Shown here piece after piece: positions 1-8,624 of a stretch of 64,000 nt of DNA. The notes below the pieces were generated by a model. That model was not told where the DNA came from. It searched no databases and saw only the letters and a program-made list of their open reading frames with translations. Origin of the DNA: Steroidobacter agaridevorans (GTDB lineage Bacteria > Pseudomonadota > Gammaproteobacteria > Steroidobacterales > Steroidobacteraceae). Position 1 is the first letter of the stretch, and each line of letters opens with the position of its first letter. The position numbers were made by a program, and so were the translations under genes. The stretch lies in assembly GCF_009932555.1 (NCBI RefSeq), contig NZ_BLJO01000003.1, forward strand, positions 496,001 to 560,000. Direction: 5' to 3'.

Positions 1-139
1 TGTTCCTGCTCCGACGCTGCCCCTCACGCTCGACGGCATCTCGCCGGAAATGCGGGGCAGCGATCGAGTGCAGTTCTCACCTGCGCACGATCAACTGCTG
101 ATCAATCACGGTATCCGCCTGCCGCACGGGGTGGAATAA
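1..139 (+). CDS. C-terminal end of an unidentified protein (partial)
   Basis: The frame starting at base 2 is open from the window edge to a TAA at 137-139 and gives 45 residues ending in LINHGIRLPHGVE. It converges with the minus-strand LamG gene 14 bases away, which fits a genuine gene end rather than a chance frame. Too little is present to name the family; a glycoside hydrolase would suit the neighbourhood, but that is only a guess from context. Confidence 0.5.
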   Translation, partial: VPAPTLPLTLDGISPEMRGSDRVQFSPAHDQLLINHGIRLPHGVE

Positions 140-153
140 CGCTGTGTCCGCTC

Positions 154-825
154 TCATGGCAATGAGAACTCCGAAACGCTCAACGGTGCGTGCGCGAAGC
201 GCGCTTCGCGCACAGCGCCGTTGAAGTAACTCGCCCGGTTGATTCGCGTCCCGATGGAGGTGCGGCCGGCGCCCTGAGCCTGGAACGGCATCGAGGCCTC
301 CGTTTGCAGTTCCGCGTTCACGTAAGAGCGATACCTCGCTCCATCGTAAGTCTGCGCGACGTGATACCACCGGCCGGTCGGAAAACGTTTCTCCGTCGCC
401 ACGAGCGCCTTGTTGTATCCGGGCCCGAGCATGAAGGCGTCGAGATACCACTCGTCTCGCACCACACGGATTTCGAACATGATCCTGGTGCTGCCTTCAT
501 TCGACTGCAAGTGAAACCAGCGCTGCTCGAATGCGCCACCGTCCGGGCGGAACACAGCCTCGAAGGTGAAGGTAGTGGCGCCCGCCAGCGGATGATGGTC
601 GATAAACAACGCGTCATGCTGGCCGTCGAAAGCCACCGCATTGCCCCACGGACTCGGGACCAGCTTGGGTTGTCCTTCCAGCGTGACGGGTCGAGCGCCG
701 ATCCGCTGCAGATTATCGAAGGTCCATACTTCCGAGCGTGGTGAGCAGAATGCGATAGGTTGATGCAGACTCAGCGCCGCGGCGGCGCCGGCTTGCAGAA
801 AATTTCGTCGGTCGAGCAGCTTCAT
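154..825 (-). CDS. Tat-exported LamG / concanavalin A-like domain protein
   Basis: The 223-residue product begins with a twin-arginine signal (RRNFLQAGAAAAL at residues 6-18), so it should be exported folded. The rest is one LamG-type jelly roll of about 180 residues. It shows the usual landmarks: AVAFDGQHDALFI near the start, TFEAVFRP, a GRWYHVAQTYDG strand and a YFNGAVREARF closing segment. Such domains bind or sit next to carbohydrate-active modules, but no catalytic domain is present here. The gene is divergent from the GH39/GH51 pair with about 150 bases between them, suggesting shared control and a role in recognising the same polysaccharide. The fold call is good; the ligand is unknown. 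Confidence 0.7.
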   Translation of the reverse strand: MKLLDRRNFLQAGAAAALSLHQPIAFCSPRSEVWTFDNLQRIGARPVTLEGQPKLVPSPWGNAVAFDGQHDALFIDHHPLAGATTFTFEAVFRPDGGAFEQRWFHLQSNEGSTRIMFEIRVVRDEWYLDAFMLGPGYNKALVATEKRFPTGRWYHVAQTYDGARYRSYVNAELQTEASMPFQAQGAGRTSIGTRINRASYFNGAVREARFAHAPLSVSEFSLP

Positions 826-910
826 GCGCCCGATAGTATCTGCGTCATCATCGACGTCGTCGAGCCAAGGTGAGTTGCTCGTTCTTTAGAATAACTCAGA
901 CAACTGTTGA

Positions 911-922
911 CAACCGCGGTTG
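911..922. promoter_or_regulatory. 12-bp palindrome in the divergent LamG/GH39 promoter region
   Basis: CAACCGCGGTTG is a perfect palindrome with a central CG step. It overlaps a good -35-like TTGACA (907-912) pointing towards the GH39 gene. A LacI- or similar sugar-responsive repressor site is plausible, but there is no adjacent regulator gene and 12 bases can match by chance. The matching -10 (GAGTAT, 930-935, 17-base spacer) is weak. Confidence 0.3.
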
Positions 923-976
923 AGGCATTGAGTATTGCCCGGCGATCCTCGGCACGTAGCAGGGCGCCACATCGAA

Positions 977-2668
977 ATGCAGATTCAATTCTGGCGGCCG
1001 TTCACGGTCTGCCTCGCGCTTGCGTTGTCTGGAATTGCCAGCGCACAGTCGCCGCCATCCGAACGATCGAACGTGCAGGTCTCTGTGAATACGGCGCAAG
1101 CCGTCGGTGAGCTGCCCGCGGTATGGCGCTTCTTCGGCGCGGACGAGCCGAACTACGCGACCATGAAAGATGGTCGAAAGCTCTTGCGCGCGTTGGGCGA
1201 ACTGCGGCCGCAGCAGGTTTATTTCCGCGCGCACAATCTGTTGAACACGGGCGACGGCACGCCGGCGTTCAAATGGGGCAGCACCAACGCGTATACCGAA
1301 ACGGCCGATGGCCAGCCGGTTTACGATTGGACGATCGTCGACGGCATCATCGATGCCTACCGAGCGAACGGCGTGCGGCCGTACTTGCAGATCGGCTTCA
1401 TGCCGCAAGCGTTGTCCAGCGCACCGCCGGGCACGCCTTATCAGCACGCCTGGCGGCCCGGCTTCAAATATGACCTGATCACCACGGGCTGGGCCTACCC
1501 GCCGAAGAGCTATGAGAAGTGGGGCGAGCTCGTTTATCAATGGACGCTGCATAACGTCGAGCGCTACGGACGCGCCGAAGTCGAGCAGTGGTACTTCGAG
1601 CTGTGGAACGAGGCGAACTTTCCGACCTACTGGCGTGGCTCGCCCGAAGATTTCTATCGCTTGCACGACGTCTCTGTCGCTGCGATTCGCCGCGCGCTGC
1701 CCACCGCTCGCGTCGGCGGCCCAGACGTCGCAGGACCGGGCGGTGCATTCATGGATGGGTTTCTGGCGCACGTGGCGCGCGGGCGAAATTACAGCACGGG
1801 TGAGATCGGCACGCCGACGGACTTTCTTTCCTTTCACGCCAAGGGCAGGCCGACGGTCGTCGATGGGCATGTGCGCATGGGCATCGCTGCGCACCTGAAG
1901 GATGTCGCCGGCGGCTTCGGGAAGATTGCGGCCGTGCCGGAGCTGGCCCGCAAGCCCATCGTCATCGGTGAAAGCGATCCCGAAGGCTGCGCCGCCTGTC
2001 CGGGTCCGCAGAACGCATATCGCAACGGAACCCTGTATTCCAGCTACACCGCCGCGAGCTTTGCACGCATCTGGCAGCTGGCGAAGGAGCACAAGGTCAA
2101 TCTGGAGGGCGTGCTCTCGTGGTCCTTCACGTTCGAGAATCAGCCGTGGTTTGCAGGGTATCGTCAGCTCGCCACCAATGGCATCGATCTGCCGGTGCTC
2201 AATGTATTCCGATTGTTCAGCAAGCTCGGCCCCATGCAGCTCGAAGCGCACAGCAGTGCTCAAGTGTCATTGCAGGAGATCATGAATCAGGGAGTGAGCG
2301 GAGCCAGCGATGTCGGCGTGCTCGCTACTCGTGCCGAGCGCAATGTGCAGGTGCTGCTATGGAACTATCACGACGACGAACTCGCGGGCACTGACGCGAC
2401 AGTCTCGCTGAATCTCAGCGGTCTCGGCCGCGGCGATCGCACCGTTACATTGTGGTACGTGGATCCGCAGCGTGCGAACGCCTTCTCGGCTTGGAAGGCG
2501 ATGGGCTCGCCGCAGTCGCCGAATGAAGTCCAATACCAGCAACTCGAGCAGGCGTCACGACTCCTGCCAACTCAGGCCAAACCGTTATCCGTGAAATCAG
2601 GACGCGCCACGCTCGATGTGGATGTGCCGCGTCAGGCTGTAGTGCTGGTGGAGCTGACGCAATCATGA
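977..2668 (+). CDS. GH39-family glycoside hydrolase (beta-xylosidase-like)
   Basis: The product is an exported retaining glycosidase, most like beta-xylosidases of family GH39. I choose the ATG at 977 because it gives a clean Sec signal (WRPFTVCLALALSGIASAQ) directly at the N-terminus; a longer frame opens at 935. The catalytic barrel spans roughly residues 30-400. It holds the acid/base in ELWNEAN (Glu212) and the probable nucleophile in VIGESDPEG (Glu332), both where GH39 has them. A beta-rich C-terminal domain follows. The stop overlaps the GH51 start by four bases (ATGA), so the two are translationally coupled and probably act together on arabinoxylan. Exact substrate is not readable from sequence. 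Confidence 0.85.
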   Translation: MQIQFWRPFTVCLALALSGIASAQSPPSERSNVQVSVNTAQAVGELPAVWRFFGADEPNYATMKDGRKLLRALGELRPQQVYFRAHNLLNTGDGTPAFKWGSTNAYTETADGQPVYDWTIVDGIIDAYRANGVRPYLQIGFMPQALSSAPPGTPYQHAWRPGFKYDLITTGWAYPPKSYEKWGELVYQWTLHNVERYGRAEVEQWYFELWNEANFPTYWRGSPEDFYRLHDVSVAAIRRALPTARVGGPDVAGPGGAFMDGFLAHVARGRNYSTGEIGTPTDFLSFHAKGRPTVVDGHVRMGIAAHLKDVAGGFGKIAAVPELARKPIVIGESDPEGCAACPGPQNAYRNGTLYSSYTAASFARIWQLAKEHKVNLEGVLSWSFTFENQPWFAGYRQLATNGIDLPVLNVFRLFSKLGPMQLEAHSSAQVSLQEIMNQGVSGASDVGVLATRAERNVQVLLWNYHDDELAGTDATVSLNLSGLGRGDRTVTLWYVDPQRANAFSAWKAMGSPQSPNEVQYQQLEQASRLLPTQAKPLSVKSGRATLDVDVPRQAVVLVELTQS

Positions 2669-4650
2669 TCGCTGGACGATGGCTCATCGCGCTCGTGTCG
2701 TGCCTGTGCTGGACGGCTCACGCGGCGCCCGCTCGAGTGCAAATCGATCTGGCTCGGGAGAAAGCCATCAGCCCGGATTTGATGGGGGTGTTCTTCGAAG
2801 ACCTGAATCATGCCGGCGACGGTGGCCTGTATGGGGAACTGGTGCAGAATCGTTCGTTCGAGTTTTCCGCCACGGAACAATCGGATTGGAACAATCTGAC
2901 GTTCTGGACGCTCGCCCCGCGGGGCGCGGCGAAAGGAAACGTCGTTGTGGAGCAGGCGTGGCCGGTTCATGAAAACAATCCGCACTACGCGGTGCTCGAG
3001 ACATTGGTTGCGGCTCCCGAAGGCATGGCGCTCGCCAATTCCGGATTTCAAGGCGTCTTCGTTCAAGCCGGCGAGCAGTACGAGGTCTCCTTGTTTGGCC
3101 GCTCGCTGTATGTTGGGGAGCGCTGGAAGAATCCATCGCAGGGCGCTTTGCCGCTGAGCGTGCGATTGGAGAGCGCGGACGGAACGTTGCTGGCGCAGAG
3201 CCGGTTCGAAATCAGCCCGGGAGAGTGGCAGCGATATAGCGCAAAGCTGCAACCCGAGCGGACGGATCGCGCAGCACGCGTCGTGCTCGTGGCCCCCGAA
3301 CTGGGCGCACTTGCACTCGATGAGGTCTCGCTATTCCCAGTGAAAACATTCCGGGGACGCTCCAACGGAATGCGTGCGGATCTTGCGCAGGCAATCGCCG
3401 ATCTCAAGCCAAGGTTCATTCGTTTTCCCGGCGGCTGCCTCGTGCATGGCAATGGCATAGGAAACATGTACCGGTGGAAAGACACCATCGGCCCGGTCGA
3501 ACAGCGCCGTCAGCAGGCCAATCTGTGGGGCTATCACCAAACCGTCGGCGTCGGCTTTTACGAATATTTCCAGTTTGCCGAGGATGTCGGCGCGAAGCCG
3601 GTGCCGGTCGTTCCTGCCGGGGTGTGTTGTCAGAACTCCGATCGCCAGGGCGGCACCGGGCAGCGTGGCCTGCCGCTGGAGTCCATGGACGATTACGTGC
3701 AGGAGGTGCTGGATCTCATCGAGTATGCCAATGGACCCGTGACCTCGAAGTGGGGCGCACGCCGGGCGGCTGCCGGTCATCCGGAGCCATTCAATCTCGA
3801 GTATCTGGGCGTGGGCAACGAGGACCGCATCACATTCCTGTTCAAGAAACGTTTCGAGATGATTTACGCGGCGGTGAAGGCGAAGCATCCGGAGATCACC
3901 GTGATCGGCACGGTGGGGCCGTTCGCCGAAGGCGACGATTTCGAGCAGGGTTGGCAGATCGCCGACCAGCTCCGCCTGCCGATGGTCGACGAACACTACT
4001 ACGTCAGTCCCGATTGGTTCTGGCAGAACCTCAGTCGTTACGATCGTTACGATCGCGCGAAGTCCCACGTCTATCTCGGTGAGTATGCCGCGCACGAAAA
4101 GGACCGTCGCAGCACGCTGCGCGCCGCCCTGGCGGAAGCGGCGCATTTGACGAGTCTCGAACGCAATGCCGATATCGTGCGCATGGCATCGTACGCGCCA
4201 CTGCTCGGTCGCGAAGACTTGCTCGACTGGACGCCCAATCTCATCTACTTCAACGGCAGCGATGGGGTGTTCCCGACGTTGAGCTATGAGGTGCAAAAGC
4301 TGTTCGGGACCAATGGCGGCGATCGATACGTGCACAGCACCGTAACTGGGCTGGCTGCCGATCAGCGCGTCGCGCTTTCGACCGTTCGCGACAGCGCCAG
4401 CGGCGATCTCATCTTGAAGATAGTGAATGCAGAAGAGCAGCCGGTCGCGCTGACGTTCGACCTGCAGGGCGGCAAACAACCGCGCTCGACCGCACAGGTG
4501 ACGGTGTTGAAAGGAACCGCCGACGAAACCAACGACTACCGCAACGGCAAAGTGCTCAAGCCCGTTACGACGGCGCTCCGCGTCGCTGACAAGTCGTTTC
4601 CTTACACCGCTCCGTCGAATTCGCTGACGATCATTCGCCTGGCGCACTGA
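2665..4650 (+). CDS. GH51 alpha-L-arabinofuranosidase, exported
   Basis: This enzyme should remove alpha-L-arabinofuranose branches from arabinoxylan or arabinan. After a Sec signal (IALVSCLCWTAHA) the protein opens with the GH51 hallmark GVFFEDLNHAGDGGLYGELV. A CBM4/9-like jelly-roll insertion follows at about residues 55-210, then the barrel with acid/base Glu386 (GVGNEDR) and nucleophile Glu473 (YLGEYAAHE), and a C-terminal beta-sandwich. At 661 residues it matches the long, insertion-bearing GH51 subgroup rather than the ~500-residue cytosolic type. It overlaps the upstream GH39 gene by four bases. Its last 20 bases overlap the 3' end of the converging monooxygenase gene. Confidence 0.9.
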   Translation: MIAGRWLIALVSCLCWTAHAAPARVQIDLAREKAISPDLMGVFFEDLNHAGDGGLYGELVQNRSFEFSATEQSDWNNLTFWTLAPRGAAKGNVVVEQAWPVHENNPHYAVLETLVAAPEGMALANSGFQGVFVQAGEQYEVSLFGRSLYVGERWKNPSQGALPLSVRLESADGTLLAQSRFEISPGEWQRYSAKLQPERTDRAARVVLVAPELGALALDEVSLFPVKTFRGRSNGMRADLAQAIADLKPRFIRFPGGCLVHGNGIGNMYRWKDTIGPVEQRRQQANLWGYHQTVGVGFYEYFQFAEDVGAKPVPVVPAGVCCQNSDRQGGTGQRGLPLESMDDYVQEVLDLIEYANGPVTSKWGARRAAAGHPEPFNLEYLGVGNEDRITFLFKKRFEMIYAAVKAKHPEITVIGTVGPFAEGDDFEQGWQIADQLRLPMVDEHYYVSPDWFWQNLSRYDRYDRAKSHVYLGEYAAHEKDRRSTLRAALAEAAHLTSLERNADIVRMASYAPLLGREDLLDWTPNLIYFNGSDGVFPTLSYEVQKLFGTNGGDRYVHSTVTGLAADQRVALSTVRDSASGDLILKIVNAEEQPVALTFDLQGGKQPRSTAQVTVLKGTADETNDYRNGKVLKPVTTALRVADKSFPYTAPSNSLTIIRLAH

Positions 4651-5833
4651 GCAGCTCCGCGTCATGCGCGTAGAGCCATGCAATCGCCTGCAGCGACCAA
4701 TCGGTCGTGCCACTGGCCATCACCGCGTCGCGCTCCGATTGGGCGGGGCCGTCGGGTAGATGGAAGCGACGCTTGTTCTCTTCGGACAAGCTCTGGAGAT
4801 GCGATGCTCGCGGCAGTCGTAAACGTTCGTACCGGTTCAGTGATTCGTCGACCTGCGCGGAGCTGATTGCCGCCAGGCATGCGGCCAAGGTCGCGCCATC
4901 TTCGATGGATTGCGCGGCGCCTTGACCCATGAAAGGCAGCATGGCGTGACACGCATCGCCGAGCAACGTCACGCGCCCGACGGACCACCGCGCCATGGGC
5001 TTGCGATCGAAGAGGGCCCAAATGAACGTCTCGTCGCTCGCTCGCAAAATCTCGCTCAGCTGCGGGTGCCAACCCTCGAAAGCAGCGAGCGCATCGGACA
5101 CGTCGCCGCGGTCGGTCCATGATTCTCGGGTCCACGTGTCTTGCTCGACGACGGCGACAAAATTCACCAGCCGGCGACCGCGCACGAAGTAATGCACGAA
5201 GTGCTTGCCCGGCCCCATCCAGATTTGAGCGGTGGTTTCCAGGTTCAGATGAGCCAGACGCTCCGCCGGCACCAAGCCGCGATAGGCCGCGCATCCAGTG
5301 AAGTTCGGGTGCTCCGGGCCGAACGCCAGGCGACGCACGACCGAATGAATCCCGTCGGCGCCGACGACTGCATCGCTCACGATCCGAGTGCCGTTCTCGA
5401 AGGTGGCTTCCGTCGAATCGCCGTGATCGACCAATGTCGTGAGCCGATGGCCGAGGTGCAGATTCTGCGACGGCAGGGCGCTCGCGAGCGCATCGAGAAG
5501 ATCCGCTCGATGCAGATGGTAATAAGGAGCGCCGAAGGTCTTCTCGACGAGCTCTCCAAGCGGCGCTCGAAGCAACGTGCGGCCGTCGTCCCAACGTCGC
5601 TGATGTAAGGCCACTGGCTTCACGCCGGTCGCTGTCAATTGCTCCGCAAGACCCAGTCGATGCAGGATGCGCGATGCGTTGGGACTGATCTGGATACCCG
5701 CGCCCACCTCGCCGAGCGTTCGCGCCTGCTCATAAACGTGAGCATCGACACCGGCTCTCAAAAGCGATAACGCCGCCGCGAGACCGCCGATGCCGCCACC
5801 GACGATCGCTACCGAGATTCCTTTCTTCATCAC
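4631..5833 (-). CDS. FAD-dependent aromatic monooxygenase (salicylate hydroxylase-like)
   Basis: This is a 400-residue class A flavoprotein hydroxylase of the UbiH/salicylate 1-hydroxylase/3-hydroxybenzoate 6-hydroxylase type. The N-terminal Rossmann fingerprint is VGGGIGGLAAALSLLRAG with the acidic ribose-binding end E in VYEQA. The DG motif (VVGADGIHSVVRR) and the GD motif (LLGDACHAMLPFMGQGA) both sit at the expected positions. It would use NAD(P)H and oxygen to hydroxylate an aromatic acid. The start overlaps the stop of the upstream DoxX-like gene by four bases, so they form a two-gene unit. The divergent AraC gene is the obvious regulator. The substrate is not determined. Confidence 0.85.
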   Translation of the reverse strand: MMKKGISVAIVGGGIGGLAAALSLLRAGVDAHVYEQARTLGEVGAGIQISPNASRILHRLGLAEQLTATGVKPVALHQRRWDDGRTLLRAPLGELVEKTFGAPYYHLHRADLLDALASALPSQNLHLGHRLTTLVDHGDSTEATFENGTRIVSDAVVGADGIHSVVRRLAFGPEHPNFTGCAAYRGLVPAERLAHLNLETTAQIWMGPGKHFVHYFVRGRRLVNFVAVVEQDTWTRESWTDRGDVSDALAAFEGWHPQLSEILRASDETFIWALFDRKPMARWSVGRVTLLGDACHAMLPFMGQGAAQSIEDGATLAACLAAISSAQVDESLNRYERLRLPRASHLQSLSEENKRRFHLPDGPAQSERDAVMASGTTDWSLQAIAWLYAHDAELLSAPGE

Positions 5834-6606
5834 TCAACGTTTCTTTGCCGGGAGAGACGCAGATAATCGCCCACCAGCCACAGCGCTGAGAGCATGACCA
5901 ACGTGATTGCCGTGCCGGCCCAACGCAGCCACTGATCCGGATGGGTCACCGCGCCGGGCAGCCAGGCGAATGCAGCGAAACACAGATACATGAGACTGCC
6001 CAGGCGCGTGGCGAGAATCGCGAGCCGGTCGACGATCAGCGCTATGCCCACTGCGAGGTGGCCCGCGCCAGTGAAGAGCGCCCAGAACATCGCATCTCCC
6101 GGCAGCCACGCCGGAACCATGCTCATGGTTCCTTCGAGAGCGACCACGTGCGCGAGTCCGAATACGATCGAGCAGCAGCCGTAAGCAATCCGAGCAACCG
6201 TTGGACCGAAATGCCAAAGGCGGGCGCTTTCTGGCGACAGCCGAGCCCAGACAGTGGCGGCGCCGGCAACGGTCGCCAGATGTTCGGCGATCCCAAGCCA
6301 GGGCTGTACGGAGCGAAAGACGGACAGCCAGGAGGCAGCGTAGGCGAGAAACAAAACAATCTGCGTGATTGCAGCGATCCGTCGCGTGCGGGAAAAGAAC
6401 AACCCCGCGCCGGAAAGTACCAGGAGAGTCGAAGAGAGGAAGGCGAGCGGCTGGCGAAACGGCATGCCTTCCGGAAAAGGTTGCCAGAAGATGGTGAAGT
6501 CGCCCTGTAGAAAGCACGCGATTCCAAAGCAAACCGTTGAGAAACCCAGCATCCTGGCGCCCAACCAAGGGTCGTCCACAATTCGACTAAGGGGTCCGGC
6601 GCGCAC
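5830..6606 (-). CDS. DoxX-like polytopic membrane protein
   Basis: This hydrophobic protein of about 258 residues has seven or so membrane helices arranged as two repeats reminiscent of DoxX/DoxD proteins (GARMLGFSTVCFG..., then GDAMFWALFTGAGHLAVGIALI). I place the start at GTG 6604-6606, preceded by an AGGAG box five bases away. A longer frame to 6681 would run into the divergent AraC promoter region. DoxX proteins are often linked to redox or quinone metabolism. Translational coupling to the FAD monooxygenase suggests an accessory role there, but no catalytic residues can be assigned. Confidence 0.6.
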   Translation of the reverse strand: MRAGPLSRIVDDPWLGARMLGFSTVCFGIACFLQGDFTIFWQPFPEGMPFRQPLAFLSSTLLVLSGAGLFFSRTRRIAAITQIVLFLAYAASWLSVFRSVQPWLGIAEHLATVAGAATVWARLSPESARLWHFGPTVARIAYGCCSIVFGLAHVVALEGTMSMVPAWLPGDAMFWALFTGAGHLAVGIALIVDRLAILATRLGSLMYLCFAAFAWLPGAVTHPDQWLRWAGTAITLVMLSALWLVGDYLRLSRQRNVE

Positions 6607-6737
6607 GATGGCTCCTGTCAGGCAAGGGGACGTTGAGCATCGCAGTTGCTGCTGCCGCGGACTTGGGGAATATTGCTGCAAGTTGCCTGTTGAATCGTCG
6701 TTCTCACAACCTCCGCGCGTCGCGAGAATTGCTTCCT

Positions 6738-7571
6738 ATGTTCAGCGTCGAAGTCGACGGTCCTGTACTTTCGCCGCGCTCTCCAGTCTATGGCGCAGGG
6801 GAGGCGTTCTTCCGAGCGCGCGCCGATCGGGCGGTCGACAGACGTTATGCCTTCCACAGCATCGGAGCTGTCGTCGATGGTGAGTTCGACTACGCCGCGC
6901 GAGGCGGTCGCGTTACGGCGGGCAGAGGCGCAGTGATCTTCGGAACGGGAGCCGAGGATTTCAGGGTCTGGATCCATGGCGCCAGGAGAGTCCACCGATC
7001 CGTCATCGCCGTGGATCCCACGCTCGTTGCCGAAGTGACCGCGGACTGCGGCCTGGACGACGAACGCTTTCCTTCGGAAGTGCTGCCTCCCAGCCGCGCA
7101 ACGCTGTCTATATACGGGCTGATTCGTCGAATCACCGCGAGCCCGGCGGATCAGACTGAAGCGGTCATCAGACTTCTGGCTGCGGCATTTACAACGCGTG
7201 CTGTGCGTTATCGGTCGGAAATAGACCAGGGCGCGCGACGACGTGTAAGTGAGGTCGTGCGGGATCTGCAGCTCCGCTATGCCGAAGCCCACACTCTCGA
7301 GCAGATGGCGGCGGCGGCAAACCTCAGTCGCTATCATTTCATTCGAGTGTTCCAATCTCTCACCGACGAGACGCCTCGCCAGCACCTGATAGGAATACGA
7401 TTGCGCGCTGCTGCGGATCGGCTGATCGAAACGCGAGAGCCGATCACTCAGCTCGCCTTGCATGTCGGCTTCAACGATATTTCTCATTTCAACACGGCTT
7501 TCCGGCAGGCATTCGGCATGAGTCCTCGTGCCTGGCGTCGAGCCGCGGCTGTTCGCATGCGCGCGCTATAG
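6738..7571 (+). CDS. AraC-family transcriptional regulator
   Basis: The N-terminal ~170 residues form an AraC-type sensor/cupin region. The C-terminal ~100 residues contain the two helix-turn-helix units of an AraC DNA-binding domain, TLEQMAAAANLSRYHFIRVFQ and ITQLALHVGFNDISHFNTAF, followed by the family signature FRQAFGMSPRAWR. I prefer the ATG at 6738 (MFSVEV). The upstream open stretch from 6633 reads like promoter DNA and gives an implausible N-terminus. The gene is divergent from the DoxX/monooxygenase unit, its likely target, and precedes the creatininase-like gene by only 34 bases, so it may also control that. Confidence 0.85.
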   Translation: MFSVEVDGPVLSPRSPVYGAGEAFFRARADRAVDRRYAFHSIGAVVDGEFDYAARGGRVTAGRGAVIFGTGAEDFRVWIHGARRVHRSVIAVDPTLVAEVTADCGLDDERFPSEVLPPSRATLSIYGLIRRITASPADQTEAVIRLLAAAFTTRAVRYRSEIDQGARRRVSEVVRDLQLRYAEAHTLEQMAAAANLSRYHFIRVFQSLTDETPRQHLIGIRLRAAADRLIETREPITQLALHVGFNDISHFNTAFRQAFGMSPRAWRRAAAVRMRAL

Positions 7572-7605
7572 TATCTTCGAGATATCTCATGTCGAGGCGC
7601 GCACG

Positions 7606-8493
7606 ATGGTCCGAACAATCGCGAAAAGTATCGCTGTGATTCAACTCGCGGTCGCGAATGTTGCTTTTGCCGGCTCGACGCCTTCAGTGTTCGCCGGAAC
7701 GCTGGCGGACATGACCTACGTCGAGCTCGATAAAGCCATCGATAGCGGAGCGGTCGCCTTGTGGGCCATTGGCGCGATCGAAGAGCACGGCCCGCATTTG
7801 CCGCTGGCAACGGATGTGTACATTCCGTCGGTGCAGCTGTTGCAGATCCAGAAACGTCTGGCCGACAGAAAGATCGCCAGCGTGATCGTGCCACCGTATT
7901 ACTGGGGCGTGAATCGCGTGACCGGCGCGTTTCCGGGATCGATCGACATCCGCCCGGAGGTGATGACGGAGCTGATGAAAGATGTGTTTCGCAGCCTGAC
8001 CGCCGCGGGCTTCAAGCAGGTCTATTGCATCACCGGTCACTACGACGCCGCACACAGCCGCGCCATCATCGAAGCAGTGCGCGCATCAAACAATGGCATG
8101 GACACCAGAGTTCACTACGTCGTACCGAAGCCGCTTGCCGATCGCGTCGGGCTCAAATCCGGCGATCCTGGATTTCTCATTGCCAATGTTTCCGCAGGCA
8201 AGCCGCCGGAGCATCCCGATCTGCACGCCGGCGAAGCCGAAACCTCGATGCTGCTCAGTGCAGCTCCCGATGTCGTGCGCAAAGAGCTGATCGAATCGCT
8301 CGAGCCGACCGATCTGACGCCGAAGGATGTCGAGACGTGGCGCCGGGGCTATGAAGATGCCAAACGCGTGACGCCGCTCGGCTATCTTGGCGACCCGGCA
8401 AGTGCCGATGCAAAAAGTGGAGCGCTTCGATTGGAGCAGCAAGCCGCAGCCTTTGCCGAGGCGATTGCGGCTTCTGTCAGTGAGCGCCGATAG
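7606..8493 (+). CDS. Exported creatininase-family amidohydrolase
   Basis: The 295-residue product has a signal-like start (MVRTIAKSIAVIQLAVANVAFA) and then a complete creatininase fold. Metal-binding motifs are clear: GAIEEHGPHLPLATD, then GHYDAAH where creatininase has GHYEN (Glu replaced by Asp), and HAGEAETS. The family hydrolyses cyclic amides or formamides using two divalent metals and is usually cytosolic; a signal peptide makes a periplasmic form here. The start at 7606 is chosen because upstream codons extend into the end of the AraC gene. The natural substrate is unknown; creatinine itself is not implied. Confidence 0.75.
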   Translation: MVRTIAKSIAVIQLAVANVAFAGSTPSVFAGTLADMTYVELDKAIDSGAVALWAIGAIEEHGPHLPLATDVYIPSVQLLQIQKRLADRKIASVIVPPYYWGVNRVTGAFPGSIDIRPEVMTELMKDVFRSLTAAGFKQVYCITGHYDAAHSRAIIEAVRASNNGMDTRVHYVVPKPLADRVGLKSGDPGFLIANVSAGKPPEHPDLHAGEAETSMLLSAAPDVVRKELIESLEPTDLTPKDVETWRRGYEDAKRVTPLGYLGDPASADAKSGALRLEQQAAAFAEAIAASVSERR

Positions 8494-8624
8494 GAGGACA
8501 TTGCAGATACCATTTGCCGCGCTTGCTTCGCCGGTCGCACGGGCGAGGTCGCCCGCAGGTGCCCGCTCTACAGATTCGCGGGCACACGCAGCATCTCTAG
8601 CCTGTTGGAGGGCACCGTACAGAG

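Noticed and set aside
896-2263. Long open frame (455 codons) antisense to the GH39 gene
   Set aside because: The sense frame has a signal peptide and GH39 catalytic motifs; the antisense product is Arg/Ala/Gly-rich without domains, as expected of shadows in GC-rich DNA.
3331-4713. Open frame of 460 codons antisense to GH51
   Set aside because: No ribosome-binding site or recognisable motif; the GH51 gene explains the conservation of the region.
6633-6737. N-terminal extension of the AraC gene and of the divergent DoxX gene (to 6681)
   Set aside because: The two extensions overlap head to head and have poor start signals; the ATG at 6738 and the GTG at 6606 (AGGAG box) are better.
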